64,000 nucleotides of DNA from Robertkochia solimangrovi (GTDB taxonomy: Bacteria; Bacteroidota; Bacteroidia; Flavobacteriales; Flavobacteriaceae): NCBI RefSeq assembly GCF_007279655.1, contig NZ_QKWN01000008.1, positions 124,001 to 188,000 of the forward strand. Direction: 5' to 3'. A program made the position numbers and the translations under genes. The notes below the pieces were generated by a model that was not told the origin of the DNA, did not search any database, and was given only the letters and a program-made list of their open reading frames with translations. Positions 45,909 to 54,279 of the stretch are shown piece by piece (positions within the stretch are counted from its first letter, which is position 1; every line of letters begins with the position of its first letter).

Positions 45909-47324
45909 ATGAACAGAAGAAATTTTTTTAGAAACGGTTCCTTGTTTACGCTTGGTACGGCAATGTTACATCCTTTTCAAGGCATGGCTTCGAATGTTAC
46001 CGGCTTTAGTGGATTAAAGAGCAGAAAGGCGAGAAACATCATTATGGTTATTAGTGATGGGATGAGTACCGGAACGCTTAATATGGCAGATATCTACCTG
46101 TCAAGGAGATCGGGAAAAGGCACCCGATGGTTGGAATTGTACAAAGAGAATATGGTGAGTAGGGCATTGATGGATATGGCATCCGCCAATTCCATAGTCA
46201 CAGACTCTGCTGCTGCAAGTTCATCCTGGGGAGGGGGAGTTCGAATCCCGAACGGAAGTCTGAACATGAGCAGGGAAGGAGAGTCGTTTATGCCGATTTG
46301 GCAAAAGTTTAAATCGGTTGGGAAATCGGCAGGCTGCGTCACCACGGTACCGGTGACGCATGCTACGCCAGCCGGTTTTTGTGTCAATCAAAAATCACGG
46401 AGCGATCAGGAAAGTATAGCCGTGAAGTATCTCGAACATAAGTTTGATGTGCTTTTGGGAGGTGGAAATAAATACTTTGATCCGGAAAAAAGATCGGATG
46501 GAAAACCTATGTACCGTGAGTTTGAAGCGCATGGATATACCGTGGTTAAATCAAGATCCTCTTTGCTGGCTGCATCAAATAGCGAACGTTTGCTTGGTGT
46601 TTTCGAAGAGGATGCTTTGCCTTATTCCATAGACCTCGAAAATAACTCGGAACTAAAGAAAAAAGTGCCAACCCTCGCAGAAATGACCGAGAAGGCTATT
46701 GATATCTTGAAAGTGAATCCGGAGGGATTCGTGTTACAGGTAGAAGCCGGAAAGGTGGATTGGGCAGCGCATGGGAATGATATTGGAGGTTTAATTCACG
46801 ATCAGATTGCACATGATGAGGCTTTGGATGTAGTGATAAAGTTTGCAATGGAAAACGATGATACATTGGTGATTATTACCACTGACCATGGCAATGCAAA
46901 TCCAGGTATTATCTATGGAGACAGTGCCAATAAAAATTTTGACAGTATTCAGAAATACAGACATTCCAATGACTGGATCTTAAATGGGGTAGGGATAGAG
47001 ACTTCCATTGACCAGTTCAAGGACCGCGTTCAATATGCCAACGCTATTGATATTACAACAGATGAAGCTGCGTCGGTACTCAATCAGTATAAAGGAATCG
47101 GTGCCGAAGACGGATTGTATAATCCCAGACATTTACCGTTTCAGACACTGGCTGAAATTCAGAAGAAATATAACTCGGTTGGATGGATCAGTATGCAGCA
47201 TTCTGCCGATTACGTTGAATTGGCAATGTATGGTCCGGGAAGTCAGCATTTAAAGCCATTTATAAAGAATACGGATCTCCATTATTTGATGCTGAAAGCG
47301 GCGGAGGTTGAAAATGATTTTTAA
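45909..47324 (+). CDS. alkaline phosphatase (Tat-exported)
   Basis: This 471-residue enzyme of the PhoA superfamily has a Tat-type signal (NRRNFFRNGSLFTLG), metal site ISDGMS (Asp50), nucleophile Ser100 in VTDSAAAS, and a KVDWAAHGNDIGG segment and TTDHGN (second metal region). It binds zinc (and magnesium) and releases phosphate from phosphomonoesters in the periplasm. As a Zn enzyme in a metal locus, it may serve to use the imported metal or for phosphate supply. Tat export lets it fold with metal in the cytoplasm. It starts 18 bases after the DUF3299-like gene. Confidence 0.93.
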   Translation: MNRRNFFRNGSLFTLGTAMLHPFQGMASNVTGFSGLKSRKARNIIMVISDGMSTGTLNMADIYLSRRSGKGTRWLELYKENMVSRALMDMASANSIVTDSAAASSSWGGGVRIPNGSLNMSREGESFMPIWQKFKSVGKSAGCVTTVPVTHATPAGFCVNQKSRSDQESIAVKYLEHKFDVLLGGGNKYFDPEKRSDGKPMYREFEAHGYTVVKSRSSLLAASNSERLLGVFEEDALPYSIDLENNSELKKKVPTLAEMTEKAIDILKVNPEGFVLQVEAGKVDWAAHGNDIGGLIHDQIAHDEALDVVIKFAMENDDTLVIITTDHGNANPGIIYGDSANKNFDSIQKYRHSNDWILNGVGIETSIDQFKDRVQYANAIDITTDEAASVLNQYKGIGAEDGLYNPRHLPFQTLAEIQKKYNSVGWISMQHSADYVELAMYGPGSQHLKPFIKNTDLHYLMLKAAEVENDF

Positions 47325-47329
47325 AGGCG

Positions 47330-47659
47330 ATGCAAATCAGTAGTTATAAGCACATAATTTCGATGGTATTGCTGATCATTTTCTTGTCTATGAAAATGGT
47401 CGGATTACATGTGCTTACCCATAACACTGATAAAGATCACGTTGAAAGTTGCAGGTTATGTGATCATGCGATTACTCATAATTCGATTCCCGTTCTACCG
47501 GGGGAATCTCCGGATCTCCAACTTGAAACCTTTCTGTTAGTATCTGAAAGAAAGGTTATTAACCATTATGCATATCTAAAGGAATTTACTCTTACTACAG
47601 ACCAGCTCTTTAGTCGCCCTCCTCCTCAAACCATCTCATCGTATAATACATTCTTATAA
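47330..47659 (+). CDS. small His/Cys-rich membrane-anchored protein (paralogue B)
   Basis: This 109-residue protein aligns without gaps to paralogue A at the start: hydrophobic anchor, MK at 21-22, H27, H31, H37, C41, C44, H46, H50, and a RPPP motif near the C-terminus. The 6-base gap to the phosphatase and 90 bases to the TonB receptor suggest one operon. I know no family name. It may be a metal-binding accessory of the TonB receptor that follows. Confidence 0.72.
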   Translation: MQISSYKHIISMVLLIIFLSMKMVGLHVLTHNTDKDHVESCRLCDHAITHNSIPVLPGESPDLQLETFLLVSERKVINHYAYLKEFTLTTDQLFSRPPPQTISSYNTFL

Positions 47660-47749
47660 GACCATTGAATTTCTATTCAATAGTCTCCAATATTATTTCG
47701 AAGTATTTGCCTTCGGAATAGATGTTTAATTCATTTTGTTATCTATAGC

Positions 47750-50131
47750 ATGATCCACAAATTAATTGGGGGTATACTCTATTTGAGTATTTGCTCCCTG
47801 GCGATGGCTCAGAATACTTTCAATTTGGAAGGTTCTGTGCTAGATGCTGCATCCAAAAAACCTGTTACCGGGGCTACCGTTTTAGGAGAAACCAGATATG
47901 CGGTATCTGATGAATACGGTCATTTTAACTTCGATGAGCTACCTGAAGGTGTTTATGAATTCAAAGTAGCTCATATGGGGTTTGCTGACCAAACGTTTAC
48001 CGTCGTGGTTAAACCTGGGTTGCAAAGGGTGATGGTATACCTTGAAACCGTATCCACAGCACTTGAAGCAATTGAGTTACATGGAGTTTCAGATCGAAAG
48101 GAGTCGCGAACAATTCCACTCGTATCTGAATCGGTGAATAAAGATTTTCTCGATAAAAACAGGGCGAACAGTCTGATGCAGACCCTCGAAAAAATTCCCG
48201 GAGTGAGTACTATAAATATCGGTTCCGGGCAATCGAAACCTGTAATACGGGGTTTAGGGTTTAACAGGGTAGCTGTTGTACAGAATGGAATTAAACATGA
48301 AGCACAGCAGTGGGGAAGTGATCATGGTCTTGAGATCGATCAGTATGGTATTGAAGCGATCCAGATTATCAAGGGACCTGCCTCACTGATGTATGGATCG
48401 GATGCAATTGCCGGGGTGGTTAATATTAAACCCTCCCTGATTCCTCAGCAGAACACCTTTGAAGGAGAAGTGAATTTGCTGGGTGAAACAAACAATGACT
48501 TGCTGGGAGTATCGGCAGGGCTTCAATCCCGTAAAGAACATTGGTATTACCGAGGAAGGTTTACCTATCGTGATTATGGTGATTTTAAGGTGCCCACCGA
48601 TAGAATCAATTATGAGAATTACATCTTTGAACTCCATGACCATAATCTGAGAAATACAGCAGGTAAGGAAGCCAATGCCAGTTTTAATCTGGGATATGTT
48701 TCCGATAATTTTAAATCGGAGACTTCTATCAGTAATGTCAATACCAAAAATGGCTTTTTTGCTAATGCCCACGGACTTGAGGTTCGTACTTCATCAATTG
48801 ATTACGACCGTTCGAACCGTGATATTGACCTTCCGTATCATACGGTGAATCATTTAAAGGTTACCAATAGTACTACGCTTATTACCCACGGGAAAACCCA
48901 CGTACTTCATTTTGATTTGGGGTACCAGAGTAATCATAGAGAAGAACATTCCGAACCGGTTCCTCATGGATATATGCCGAAGCCTGCAGATTCCAGAGAA
49001 AGGGTATTCCGAAAAAATACATTTTCTCTTAACCTAAATGATAAGATGTCTGTATTGAATCGACATGAGCTCGTTGCCGGATTCAATCTGGAATATCAGC
49101 ACAATGATATCGATGGCTGGGGATTTCTCATTCCAGCTTATCAGCGTTTTTCAGTAGGTGGATTTGCCTATGATCAGGTTGAGGTCGATCAGCAACTGCA
49201 TTTGCAGGCTGGAATACGTTATGATCTTGGGATCATACATACGGAACCTTATTACGATTGGTTTCAATCACAGATCAATAATGAGGATGGAACCACTTCC
49301 CGAGTGTATTTACAGCGTTCTCAGGATAAGCGGTTGAATTTTGGAAGCTTTAGCGGCTCTTTAGGGATTGCTTACACTCTGGATGATACCAATTTTAAGG
49401 TAAATGCAGGCCGTAGTTTCAGGATGCCACTGGCAAATGAACTTGCTTCGGATGGTGTGAATTATCACATGTATCGTTATGAGAAAGGGAATTCAGAACT
49501 TGATGCTGAAGCATCATGGCAGCTTGATCTTGAAGTCGATCACATCAGGGATAACTACTATCTGGGAGTGAGTCCTTTTATAAATTACTTTGAAAATTAT
49601 ATTTATCTGAATCCCACTTCGGATTATTATGAGACCCTCCAAATTTATGAGTATACGCAAAGTGAGGTCTTTCGCTACGGAGGAGAGCTGAAAGCGGGCA
49701 TCAGATTTTTTGAACGATTACAGCTGGATGCATCCGGAGAATATGTCTATTCGAGACAGACCAGTGGTCCTAAAGAAGGATATACACTTCCTTTTTCTCC
49801 GCCATTGAGCGGGAGATTCTCGGCTGCCTTTCAATTTGATGATACGTGGTTCTTCAAACAACCAATGCTGTCGATGGATTATAAGATTGCAGCAGCTCAA
49901 AAAGAGATCATTCCTCCGGAAGAGATCACAGACGGGTATCAGGTTATGAATTTTTCCCTGAATATGAAGGTTGGGCTGTTGAGCGGTTTACCATCTATGA
50001 GTATACGATTCAATATCAATAATATTTTGAATACCAAATATTTTAATCATACCAGTTTTTACAGGCTTATCGATGTGCCTGAACCGGGAAGAAATTTCTC
50101 GATATCAATAAATCAATCCTTCAATAAATAG
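47750..50131 (+). CDS. TonB-dependent receptor, probable metal receptor
   Basis: This 793-residue outer-membrane receptor has a signal peptide, a carboxypeptidase-like regulatory domain (about 22-105, with SDEYGHFNFDELPEG), a plug (about 125-230) with KPVIRGLGFNRVAVVQNG and WGSDHGLEID, and a barrel ending in ISINQSF. His-rich spots (HDHN, EHSEPVPHGY, HEAQQWGSDHGLE) recall ZnuD-type zinc receptors, whose plug also carries a DH motif. It is followed 22 bases on by the DUF4625 genes. No SusD follows, so sugars are unlikely. It probably imports zinc or another metal complex using TonB energy. Confidence 0.9.
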   Translation: MIHKLIGGILYLSICSLAMAQNTFNLEGSVLDAASKKPVTGATVLGETRYAVSDEYGHFNFDELPEGVYEFKVAHMGFADQTFTVVVKPGLQRVMVYLETVSTALEAIELHGVSDRKESRTIPLVSESVNKDFLDKNRANSLMQTLEKIPGVSTINIGSGQSKPVIRGLGFNRVAVVQNGIKHEAQQWGSDHGLEIDQYGIEAIQIIKGPASLMYGSDAIAGVVNIKPSLIPQQNTFEGEVNLLGETNNDLLGVSAGLQSRKEHWYYRGRFTYRDYGDFKVPTDRINYENYIFELHDHNLRNTAGKEANASFNLGYVSDNFKSETSISNVNTKNGFFANAHGLEVRTSSIDYDRSNRDIDLPYHTVNHLKVTNSTTLITHGKTHVLHFDLGYQSNHREEHSEPVPHGYMPKPADSRERVFRKNTFSLNLNDKMSVLNRHELVAGFNLEYQHNDIDGWGFLIPAYQRFSVGGFAYDQVEVDQQLHLQAGIRYDLGIIHTEPYYDWFQSQINNEDGTTSRVYLQRSQDKRLNFGSFSGSLGIAYTLDDTNFKVNAGRSFRMPLANELASDGVNYHMYRYEKGNSELDAEASWQLDLEVDHIRDNYYLGVSPFINYFENYIYLNPTSDYYETLQIYEYTQSEVFRYGGELKAGIRFFERLQLDASGEYVYSRQTSGPKEGYTLPFSPPLSGRFSAAFQFDDTWFFKQPMLSMDYKIAAAQKEIIPPEEITDGYQVMNFSLNMKVGLLSGLPSMSIRFNINNILNTKYFNHTSFYRLIDVPEPGRNFSISINQSFNK

Positions 50132-50152
50132 TAATAATTAAAACCCAATGTT

Positions 50153-50923
50153 ATGAATTTTAAATTTTTATCAATTTTTACGCTTTTAGCGATCATTTTA
50201 ACATCATGTAGCAATGATGATGATAACAACCTCGTTTCCGAAGCTCCGGTGATTTCGGATTTTGAATACGGGGAAGGAAGTTCACATGGCTCAGATGCGG
50301 TTGGTTATATCGGATCGGATATTCATGTGGAAGCAGAAATTTATGCCGAAGCAACGGTTAGCAGTATTACATTAGCGATCCATAGTCATGAAGTTACCGT
50401 AGGAGAAGGGGAGGAAGAATGGGATTTCGAACAAACTTTTACCGACAGTAAATACAGGGTGATCAATCCGACTTTCCATGAACATATCGATATACCTGAT
50501 ACCGCACCGGTGGGAGAATATCATGTGATTCTTACGGTTACCGATAATGAAGGAAACACTACTGAGATCGAAGGTGAAGTTGAACTGATTGATGCTATTA
50601 CGATGAGTGATATCTCCATTGATTCAGAAGCAGCACGAGGAGATGATATGCATGCTGAATTTATGATCGCTGCCGTCAATGGGATCCATTCGATCACCAT
50701 CGCTATTCATGCCCATGATATCACTCCGGGAGCGGGTGAATTGGAATGGGATTATGAAGAAGTGTTCGAAGAAGGCTACCATGATGAAACTGAAGTGGAG
50801 TTCCATGAGCATATTGATATTCCTGCCTCGGCACCTGCAGGTGAATACCATTTATCGATCACTATCGAAGATGAGGATGGAAACATTCTGGAGTATGAAA
50901 ACCATATTGATATAACGGCATAA
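50153..50923 (+). CDS. lipoprotein with two DUF4625 domains
   Basis: This 256-residue lipoprotein (lipobox LTSC) has two tandem copies of a DUF4625 domain (about 32-145 and 146-256). The key blocks match: IHSHEVTVGEGEEEWDFE with IHAHDITPGAGELEWDYE, and FHEHIDIPDTAPVGEYH with FHEHIDIPASAPAGEYH. The repeated HxH, HEH and acidic residues suggest metal binding on the cell surface, probably as a partner of the TonB receptor. It begins 22 bases after that gene. Confidence 0.88.
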   Translation: MNFKFLSIFTLLAIILTSCSNDDDNNLVSEAPVISDFEYGEGSSHGSDAVGYIGSDIHVEAEIYAEATVSSITLAIHSHEVTVGEGEEEWDFEQTFTDSKYRVINPTFHEHIDIPDTAPVGEYHVILTVTDNEGNTTEIEGEVELIDAITMSDISIDSEAARGDDMHAEFMIAAVNGIHSITIAIHAHDITPGAGELEWDYEEVFEEGYHDETEVEFHEHIDIPASAPAGEYHLSITIEDEDGNILEYENHIDITA

Positions 50924-50937
50924 TTTGCTTTTAATTT

Positions 50938-50970
50938 TTCGCACAAGGTTCTTTAAAAACCTTGTGCGAA
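50938..50970 (+). other. long perfect stem-loop between the two DUF4625 genes
   Basis: Arms TTCGCACAAGGTT (50938-50950) and AACCTTGTGCGAA (50958-50970), 13 bases each with a seven-base loop. It is not followed by a T-run, so it is unlikely to be a classical terminator. It could lower or protect read-through between the two genes or be an mRNA stability element. Confidence 0.7.
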
Positions 50971-50987
50971 ACTATAAATATATATAT

Positions 50988-51464
50988 ATGAAAAGGATTC
51001 AATATTTTATAGTTTCCATCATAGGGATGATGTTACTGGCATGTTCCGGTGATGATAGTGTAATCAAAGATGAAGAAAAACCAACGATTTCCTTGAACTA
51101 TATCGACGGATTTCCCCAGACCTGCTCAGTGTTGAAGCGGGGATCTTCCTATGATTTTAGGGCGTTGGTAACTGACAATTTTGAACTTGCTTCTTATAGT
51201 ATCGATATTCACCACAATTTTGATCATCATACCCATGATGATCAGGGTGTGAATTGTGAATTAGAAGCTGTGAAAACCGCCGTAAACCCTTTGATCTACA
51301 TGGAGAATTACATGATTGAAGGAGGGGTTGACGAGTATGAGATTATTGTTACAGTTGAAATTCCGGAAGATGTTGATACTGGAGATTACCATTGCCAATA
51401 TTCTGTAACCGACAAAACCGGTTGGCAAGGCCGAACTTCCATAGATATTAAGATCGTGGAATGA
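50988..51464 (+). CDS. single-domain DUF4625 lipoprotein
   Basis: From ATG 50988 the protein has 158 residues with a lipoprotein signal (lipobox LLAC). The frame is open further upstream, but that start would run through the stem-loop and give no signal. It has one DUF4625-like domain with IDIHHNFDHHTHDD and ETP-type ending (EIPEDVDTGDYHCQYSVTD). The His-rich first block (HHNFDHHTHDD) is the most metal-like part in the locus. It is the last gene of the set; a bidirectional terminator follows. Confidence 0.85.
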   Translation: MKRIQYFIVSIIGMMLLACSGDDSVIKDEEKPTISLNYIDGFPQTCSVLKRGSSYDFRALVTDNFELASYSIDIHHNFDHHTHDDQGVNCELEAVKTAVNPLIYMENYMIEGGVDEYEIIVTVEIPEDVDTGDYHCQYSVTDKTGWQGRTSIDIKIVE

Positions 51465-51541
51465 TCTGACTGTTCTTCTGGGGAGTTTTGCAGAACTCCT
51501 TTACACGGAGTAGCACAGGTAGTTTTACAGTATTTACAAAT

Positions 51542-51575
51542 AAAAAAGGCTTTCGATTTTTCGAAAGCCTTTTTT
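51542..51575. terminator. bidirectional intrinsic terminator
   Basis: Perfect 15-base arms AAAAAAGGCTTTCGA / TCGAAAGCCTTTTTT with loop TTTT. It ends the metal locus on the plus strand and the tRNA on the minus strand. Confidence 0.92.
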
Positions 51576-51580
51576 ATTTG

Positions 51581-51654
51581 TAGCGAGGACGGGAGTTGAA
51601 CCCGTGACCTCCGGGTTATGAATCCGACGCTCTAACCAACTGAGCTACCTCGCC
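51581..51654 (-). tRNA. tRNA-Met (anticodon CAT)
   Basis: The minus strand reads GGCGAGGTAGCTCAGTTGGT at the 5' end; the anticodon loop TTCATAA gives CAT, and the T arm is CACGGGTTCAACTCCCGT. The acceptor stem pairs in full (one G-T), with discriminator A and no encoded CCA. The first pair G-T and the anticodon fit elongator Met; tRNA-Ile2 with a modified C cannot be fully ruled out. Confidence 0.93.
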
Positions 51655-51810
51655 AGAGTTTTTGCCTGCAGTAATTTTTGCTAGGCGGGTGCAAATATAT
51701 AAACAAATTCACCTATCACAAACTAAAGTTGAAAAAATATTTTTTTGATGAAAAACCGACGTTATTTTGCAGAAATAATTATATTGTCTCCGAATAATCA
51801 ACATAGATAT

Positions 51811-52194
51811 ATGCAAGATAAGATCAAATATGAGATGGAGTTTCCCATCCACTCATCACCCCAGCTATTATACCAGTATATTTCAACTCCTTCAGGGTTG
51901 TCTGAATGGTTTGCGGATAATGTGAATTCAAGAGGAGAACTCTTTACTTTTATCTGGGATGGGTCGGAAGAACGCGCAAAGGTTGTCCGCAAAAAAAGCG
52001 GTGAATTGATCAAATTCCGATGGGAAGAAGGACAGGATGATACCTTCTTTGAAATGAAAATTGTGGTGGATGAGATCACCAAGGATGTCTCGCTTTTAGT
52101 TACCGATTTCACCGAAGAGGATGAAATGGATGAAGCTAAAATGTTATGGGAAAATCAGGTGGCTGATCTCAAACAAGTTTTAGGATCCGCTTAG
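51811..52194 (+). CDS. START-like domain protein
   Basis: From ATG 51811 (128 residues; an upstream in-frame ATG at 51745 adds a poor extension) it has the START/AHSA1-like pattern MEFPIHSSPQLLYQYISTPSGLSEWFADNV and an FTFIWDGSEERAKVV middle. It is a small cytoplasmic hydrophobic-ligand or chaperone-helper fold. Its exact role is unknown. It sits just upstream of the class IV aminotransferase, from which it is separated by a terminator. Confidence 0.86.
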   Translation: MQDKIKYEMEFPIHSSPQLLYQYISTPSGLSEWFADNVNSRGELFTFIWDGSEERAKVVRKKSGELIKFRWEEGQDDTFFEMKIVVDEITKDVSLLVTDFTEEDEMDEAKMLWENQVADLKQVLGSA

Positions 52195-52214
52195 GGAATC
52201 TGAATCAAACCCAG

Positions 52215-52222
52215 TATATTTG
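52215..52222 (+). promoter_or_regulatory. -7 promoter element for the aminotransferase gene
   Basis: TATATTTG matches TAnnTTTG exactly, but no -33 TTG is present at 19-21 bases. It lies just before the terminator stem, so a transcript starting about 7 bases on would lack the left arm of the stem. Confidence 0.45.
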
Positions 52223-52223
52223 T

Positions 52224-52248
52224 GCCTTGAATTTTCAAGGCTTTTTTT
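52224..52248 (+). terminator. intrinsic terminator whose T-run touches the next ATG
   Basis: Perfect arms GCCTTGAA (52224-52231) and TTCAAGGC (52234-52241), then seven T's, followed at once by the aminotransferase ATG (52249). It ends the START-like gene. Confidence 0.85.
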
Positions 52249-53094
52249 ATGGTTAATTTTGACGGTGAGTTATACAGTGATGAGGTAGTACTATTCGATG
52301 GAAATAACAGGGCATTTCGCTACGGAGACGCCTTATTTGAGACCATACGGGTTGTGAATTCAAAGATATTCTTCTGGGAGCCGCATTACCTGAGACTTAT
52401 GGCTTCTATGCGTATTCTTCGCATGGAGATCCCGATGACCTTTACCATGGAATACCTGAAAGAGGAAATCGAACGAACCCTAAATGCCAACGATCTCGAT
52501 CAGACTGCGGCCAGAGTACGTATTACTGTCTTTCGCAATGGTAACGGACTCTACACCCCGGATTCGAACGAAGTGAGCTGGTTGATCGATTGTAAGGCTC
52601 TGGATTCAGGTTTCTATCAGATCGCTGAGAAGGATCATGAAGTAGAGCTGTTTAAAGATCATTATCTCGTGGCTGGCCTGTTGGGCACTGTTAAGTCTAC
52701 CAACCGTATCATCAATACGCTGGCTGGGGTATTTGCCCAGGAAAACGGATACCAGAACTGTCTGCTGCTCAATCATGACAAACAGGTGACCGAGGCCATT
52801 AACGGAAATCTTTTCGTCGTTAAGGGAAATACCATCAAGACTCCACCGTTGACCGATGGATGCATCAATGGGATCATGCGTAAACAATTGATAGACATCA
52901 TAGGTAAGACCGATGAATTCGAATTATCCGAATCTTCCGTATCGCCTTTTGAGTTGCAAAAGGCAGATGAGTTGTTCATCACTAATGTTATTAGCGGAAT
53001 AACTCCGGTTACCCGTTATCGTAAAAAACAATACGGAAATTCGGTTGCTTCAAAATTGTTGGGCAGATTGAACGCTGTAGTGCGTCTTACCTGA
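52249..53094 (+). CDS. class IV aminotransferase (aminodeoxychorismate lyase/BCAT-like)
   Basis: This 281-residue PLP enzyme of fold type IV has the start pattern NRAFRYGDALFETIRV, catalytic Lys149 (GTVKSTNRI) and Glu182 (VTEAINGNLF). The group includes branched-chain aminotransferase and 4-amino-4-deoxychorismate lyase. The flavobacterial members of this length are often annotated as the lyase, which makes p-aminobenzoate for folate. I cannot tell them apart from motifs alone. It converges with yqgE, with 5 bases between stops. Confidence 0.88.
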   Translation: MVNFDGELYSDEVVLFDGNNRAFRYGDALFETIRVVNSKIFFWEPHYLRLMASMRILRMEIPMTFTMEYLKEEIERTLNANDLDQTAARVRITVFRNGNGLYTPDSNEVSWLIDCKALDSGFYQIAEKDHEVELFKDHYLVAGLLGTVKSTNRIINTLAGVFAQENGYQNCLLLNHDKQVTEAINGNLFVVKGNTIKTPPLTDGCINGIMRKQLIDIIGKTDEFELSESSVSPFELQKADELFITNVISGITPVTRYRKKQYGNSVASKLLGRLNAVVRLT

Positions 53095-53099
53095 TCTAA

Positions 53100-53660
53100 T
53101 TAATTGAGTCCGGGGTTCTCCGGTGCATTCGACCAGATCACATAATCCCCTCCGAGCTCCAGCATTTTTTCCTTCCAGAAATGAAGGGTGGATTTTCGGA
53201 TGATGTTACTCTTGTACTTGTTTTCGGAAACTACCCAGGCATTACTGTCTAATTCCTTTTCCAGTTGCAGGGTTTCCCATCCTGAATACCCCAAAAAGAA
53301 ACGAATATCGTTCTCCTTGATGTCTCCCTGATTGATTAGGTCGATGATCTTTTCAAAATCTCCCCCCCAGTAAATACCATTCGATATTTCTATACTGTTT
53401 TGTACAAGTTCCGGAACTTTGTGAATAAAGTAAAGGTTGTCCTGCTCAACCGGACCACCGTTATATACTTTAAATGATTTTTTAATATCTGGGACTAATT
53501 CGTTGAGTCGGAATTCGAGGGGTTTGTTTAAAATGAATCCAATCGACCCTTCTGTATTGTGTTCTGCGAGCAATACTACTGACCTGTTAAACGCTACATC
53601 GCCAATTATAGAAGGTTCGGCAATTAGCAAATGGCCTTTTTTTGGAGTTAAAGCAACCAT
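53100..53660 (-). CDS. YqgE/AlgH-family protein
   Basis: This 186-residue protein has the family pattern GHLLIAEPSI, then FNRSVVLLAEHNTEGSIGFILNKPL, and a YNGGPVEQDNLYFIH motif and GWETLQLEKEL. YqgE/AlgH is a conserved cytoplasmic protein of uncertain role (AlgH is linked to alginate regulation in Pseudomonas). It is a single gene. Confidence 0.95.
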   Translation of the reverse strand: MVALTPKKGHLLIAEPSIIGDVAFNRSVVLLAEHNTEGSIGFILNKPLEFRLNELVPDIKKSFKVYNGGPVEQDNLYFIHKVPELVQNSIEISNGIYWGGDFEKIIDLINQGDIKENDIRFFLGYSGWETLQLEKELDSNAWVVSENKYKSNIIRKSTLHFWKEKMLELGGDYVIWSNAPENPGLN

Positions 53661-53761
53661 AAGCTATGATTTTTTTTGATTATTCATTTATAAATATAAC
53701 AACTTTAGTTTTAATATTTTAATCGAATTCCTGAATAATCTCAAAAAAATGACCGATATGT

Positions 53762-53791
53762 ACAAAAAAAGACGCCTGATGAGGCGTCTTT
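53762..53791 (-). terminator. intrinsic terminator after the HU gene
   Basis: Arms AAAGACGCCT (53768-53777) and AGGCGTCTTT (53782-53791), loop GATG; the minus-strand stem is followed by seven T's. It lies 26 bases past the HU stop. Confidence 0.9.
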
Positions 53792-53816
53792 ATGAATAGA
53801 ATGGTATTATTTTAGA

Positions 53817-54089
53817 TTAATTCACAGCGTCAGATAATTCTGCTCCGGCTTTGAACTTCACAACATTCTTTGCCGCGATTTGGATGGTCTTACCTGTTTG
53901 AGGGTTTCTACCTTCTCTTGCTGATCTTTTAGAAACTGACCATGAACCAAACCCAACCAAAGAAACACGGTTTCCTTTCTTAAGAGTACCTTCTACATTC
54001 CCTAAAAAAGACTCCAATGCTTTTTTTGCCGCTGCCTTAGTAATACCGGCATCAGCTGCCATTGCATCAATTAATTCTGTTTTGTTCAT
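53817..54089 (-). CDS. HU-family DNA-binding protein
   Basis: This 90-residue protein is a complete HU: KTELIDAMAADAGITKAAAK helical part, VGFGSWSVSKRSAREGRNPQ arm with the conserved RxGRNP loop, and a KFKAGAELSDAVN end. It binds and bends DNA as a dimer and helps organise the nucleoid. It has its own promoter (54146-54175) and terminator and so is a single-gene unit. Confidence 0.98.
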   Translation of the reverse strand: MNKTELIDAMAADAGITKAAAKKALESFLGNVEGTLKKGNRVSLVGFGSWSVSKRSAREGRNPQTGKTIQIAAKNVVKFKAGAELSDAVN

Positions 54090-54145
54090 AATTTAAAGAT
54101 TTTAACTAATAATAGTTTGGTTAAACATTTTTTTATATCGTCACA

Positions 54146-54175
54146 CAAATTTATACGGATTTCCCAGCCATGCAA
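54146..54175 (-). promoter_or_regulatory. promoter of the HU gene
   Basis: Read on the minus strand: TTG (54175-54173), exactly 19 bases, TAAATTTG (54153-54146). This is a full match to the Bacteroidota housekeeping consensus TTG-N19-TAnnTTTG. The leader is about 50 bases. It supports the phylum assignment. Confidence 0.85.
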
Positions 54176-54279
54176 GTAATAGTGAGGGAAATAGCGGTTT
54201 TTGTTGATAACTTCAGAGCATTGTTAATAACGTATGCTTGTTTTTTCAAAAATTCCCGTATTGTAGTGTTTATAAGGGT

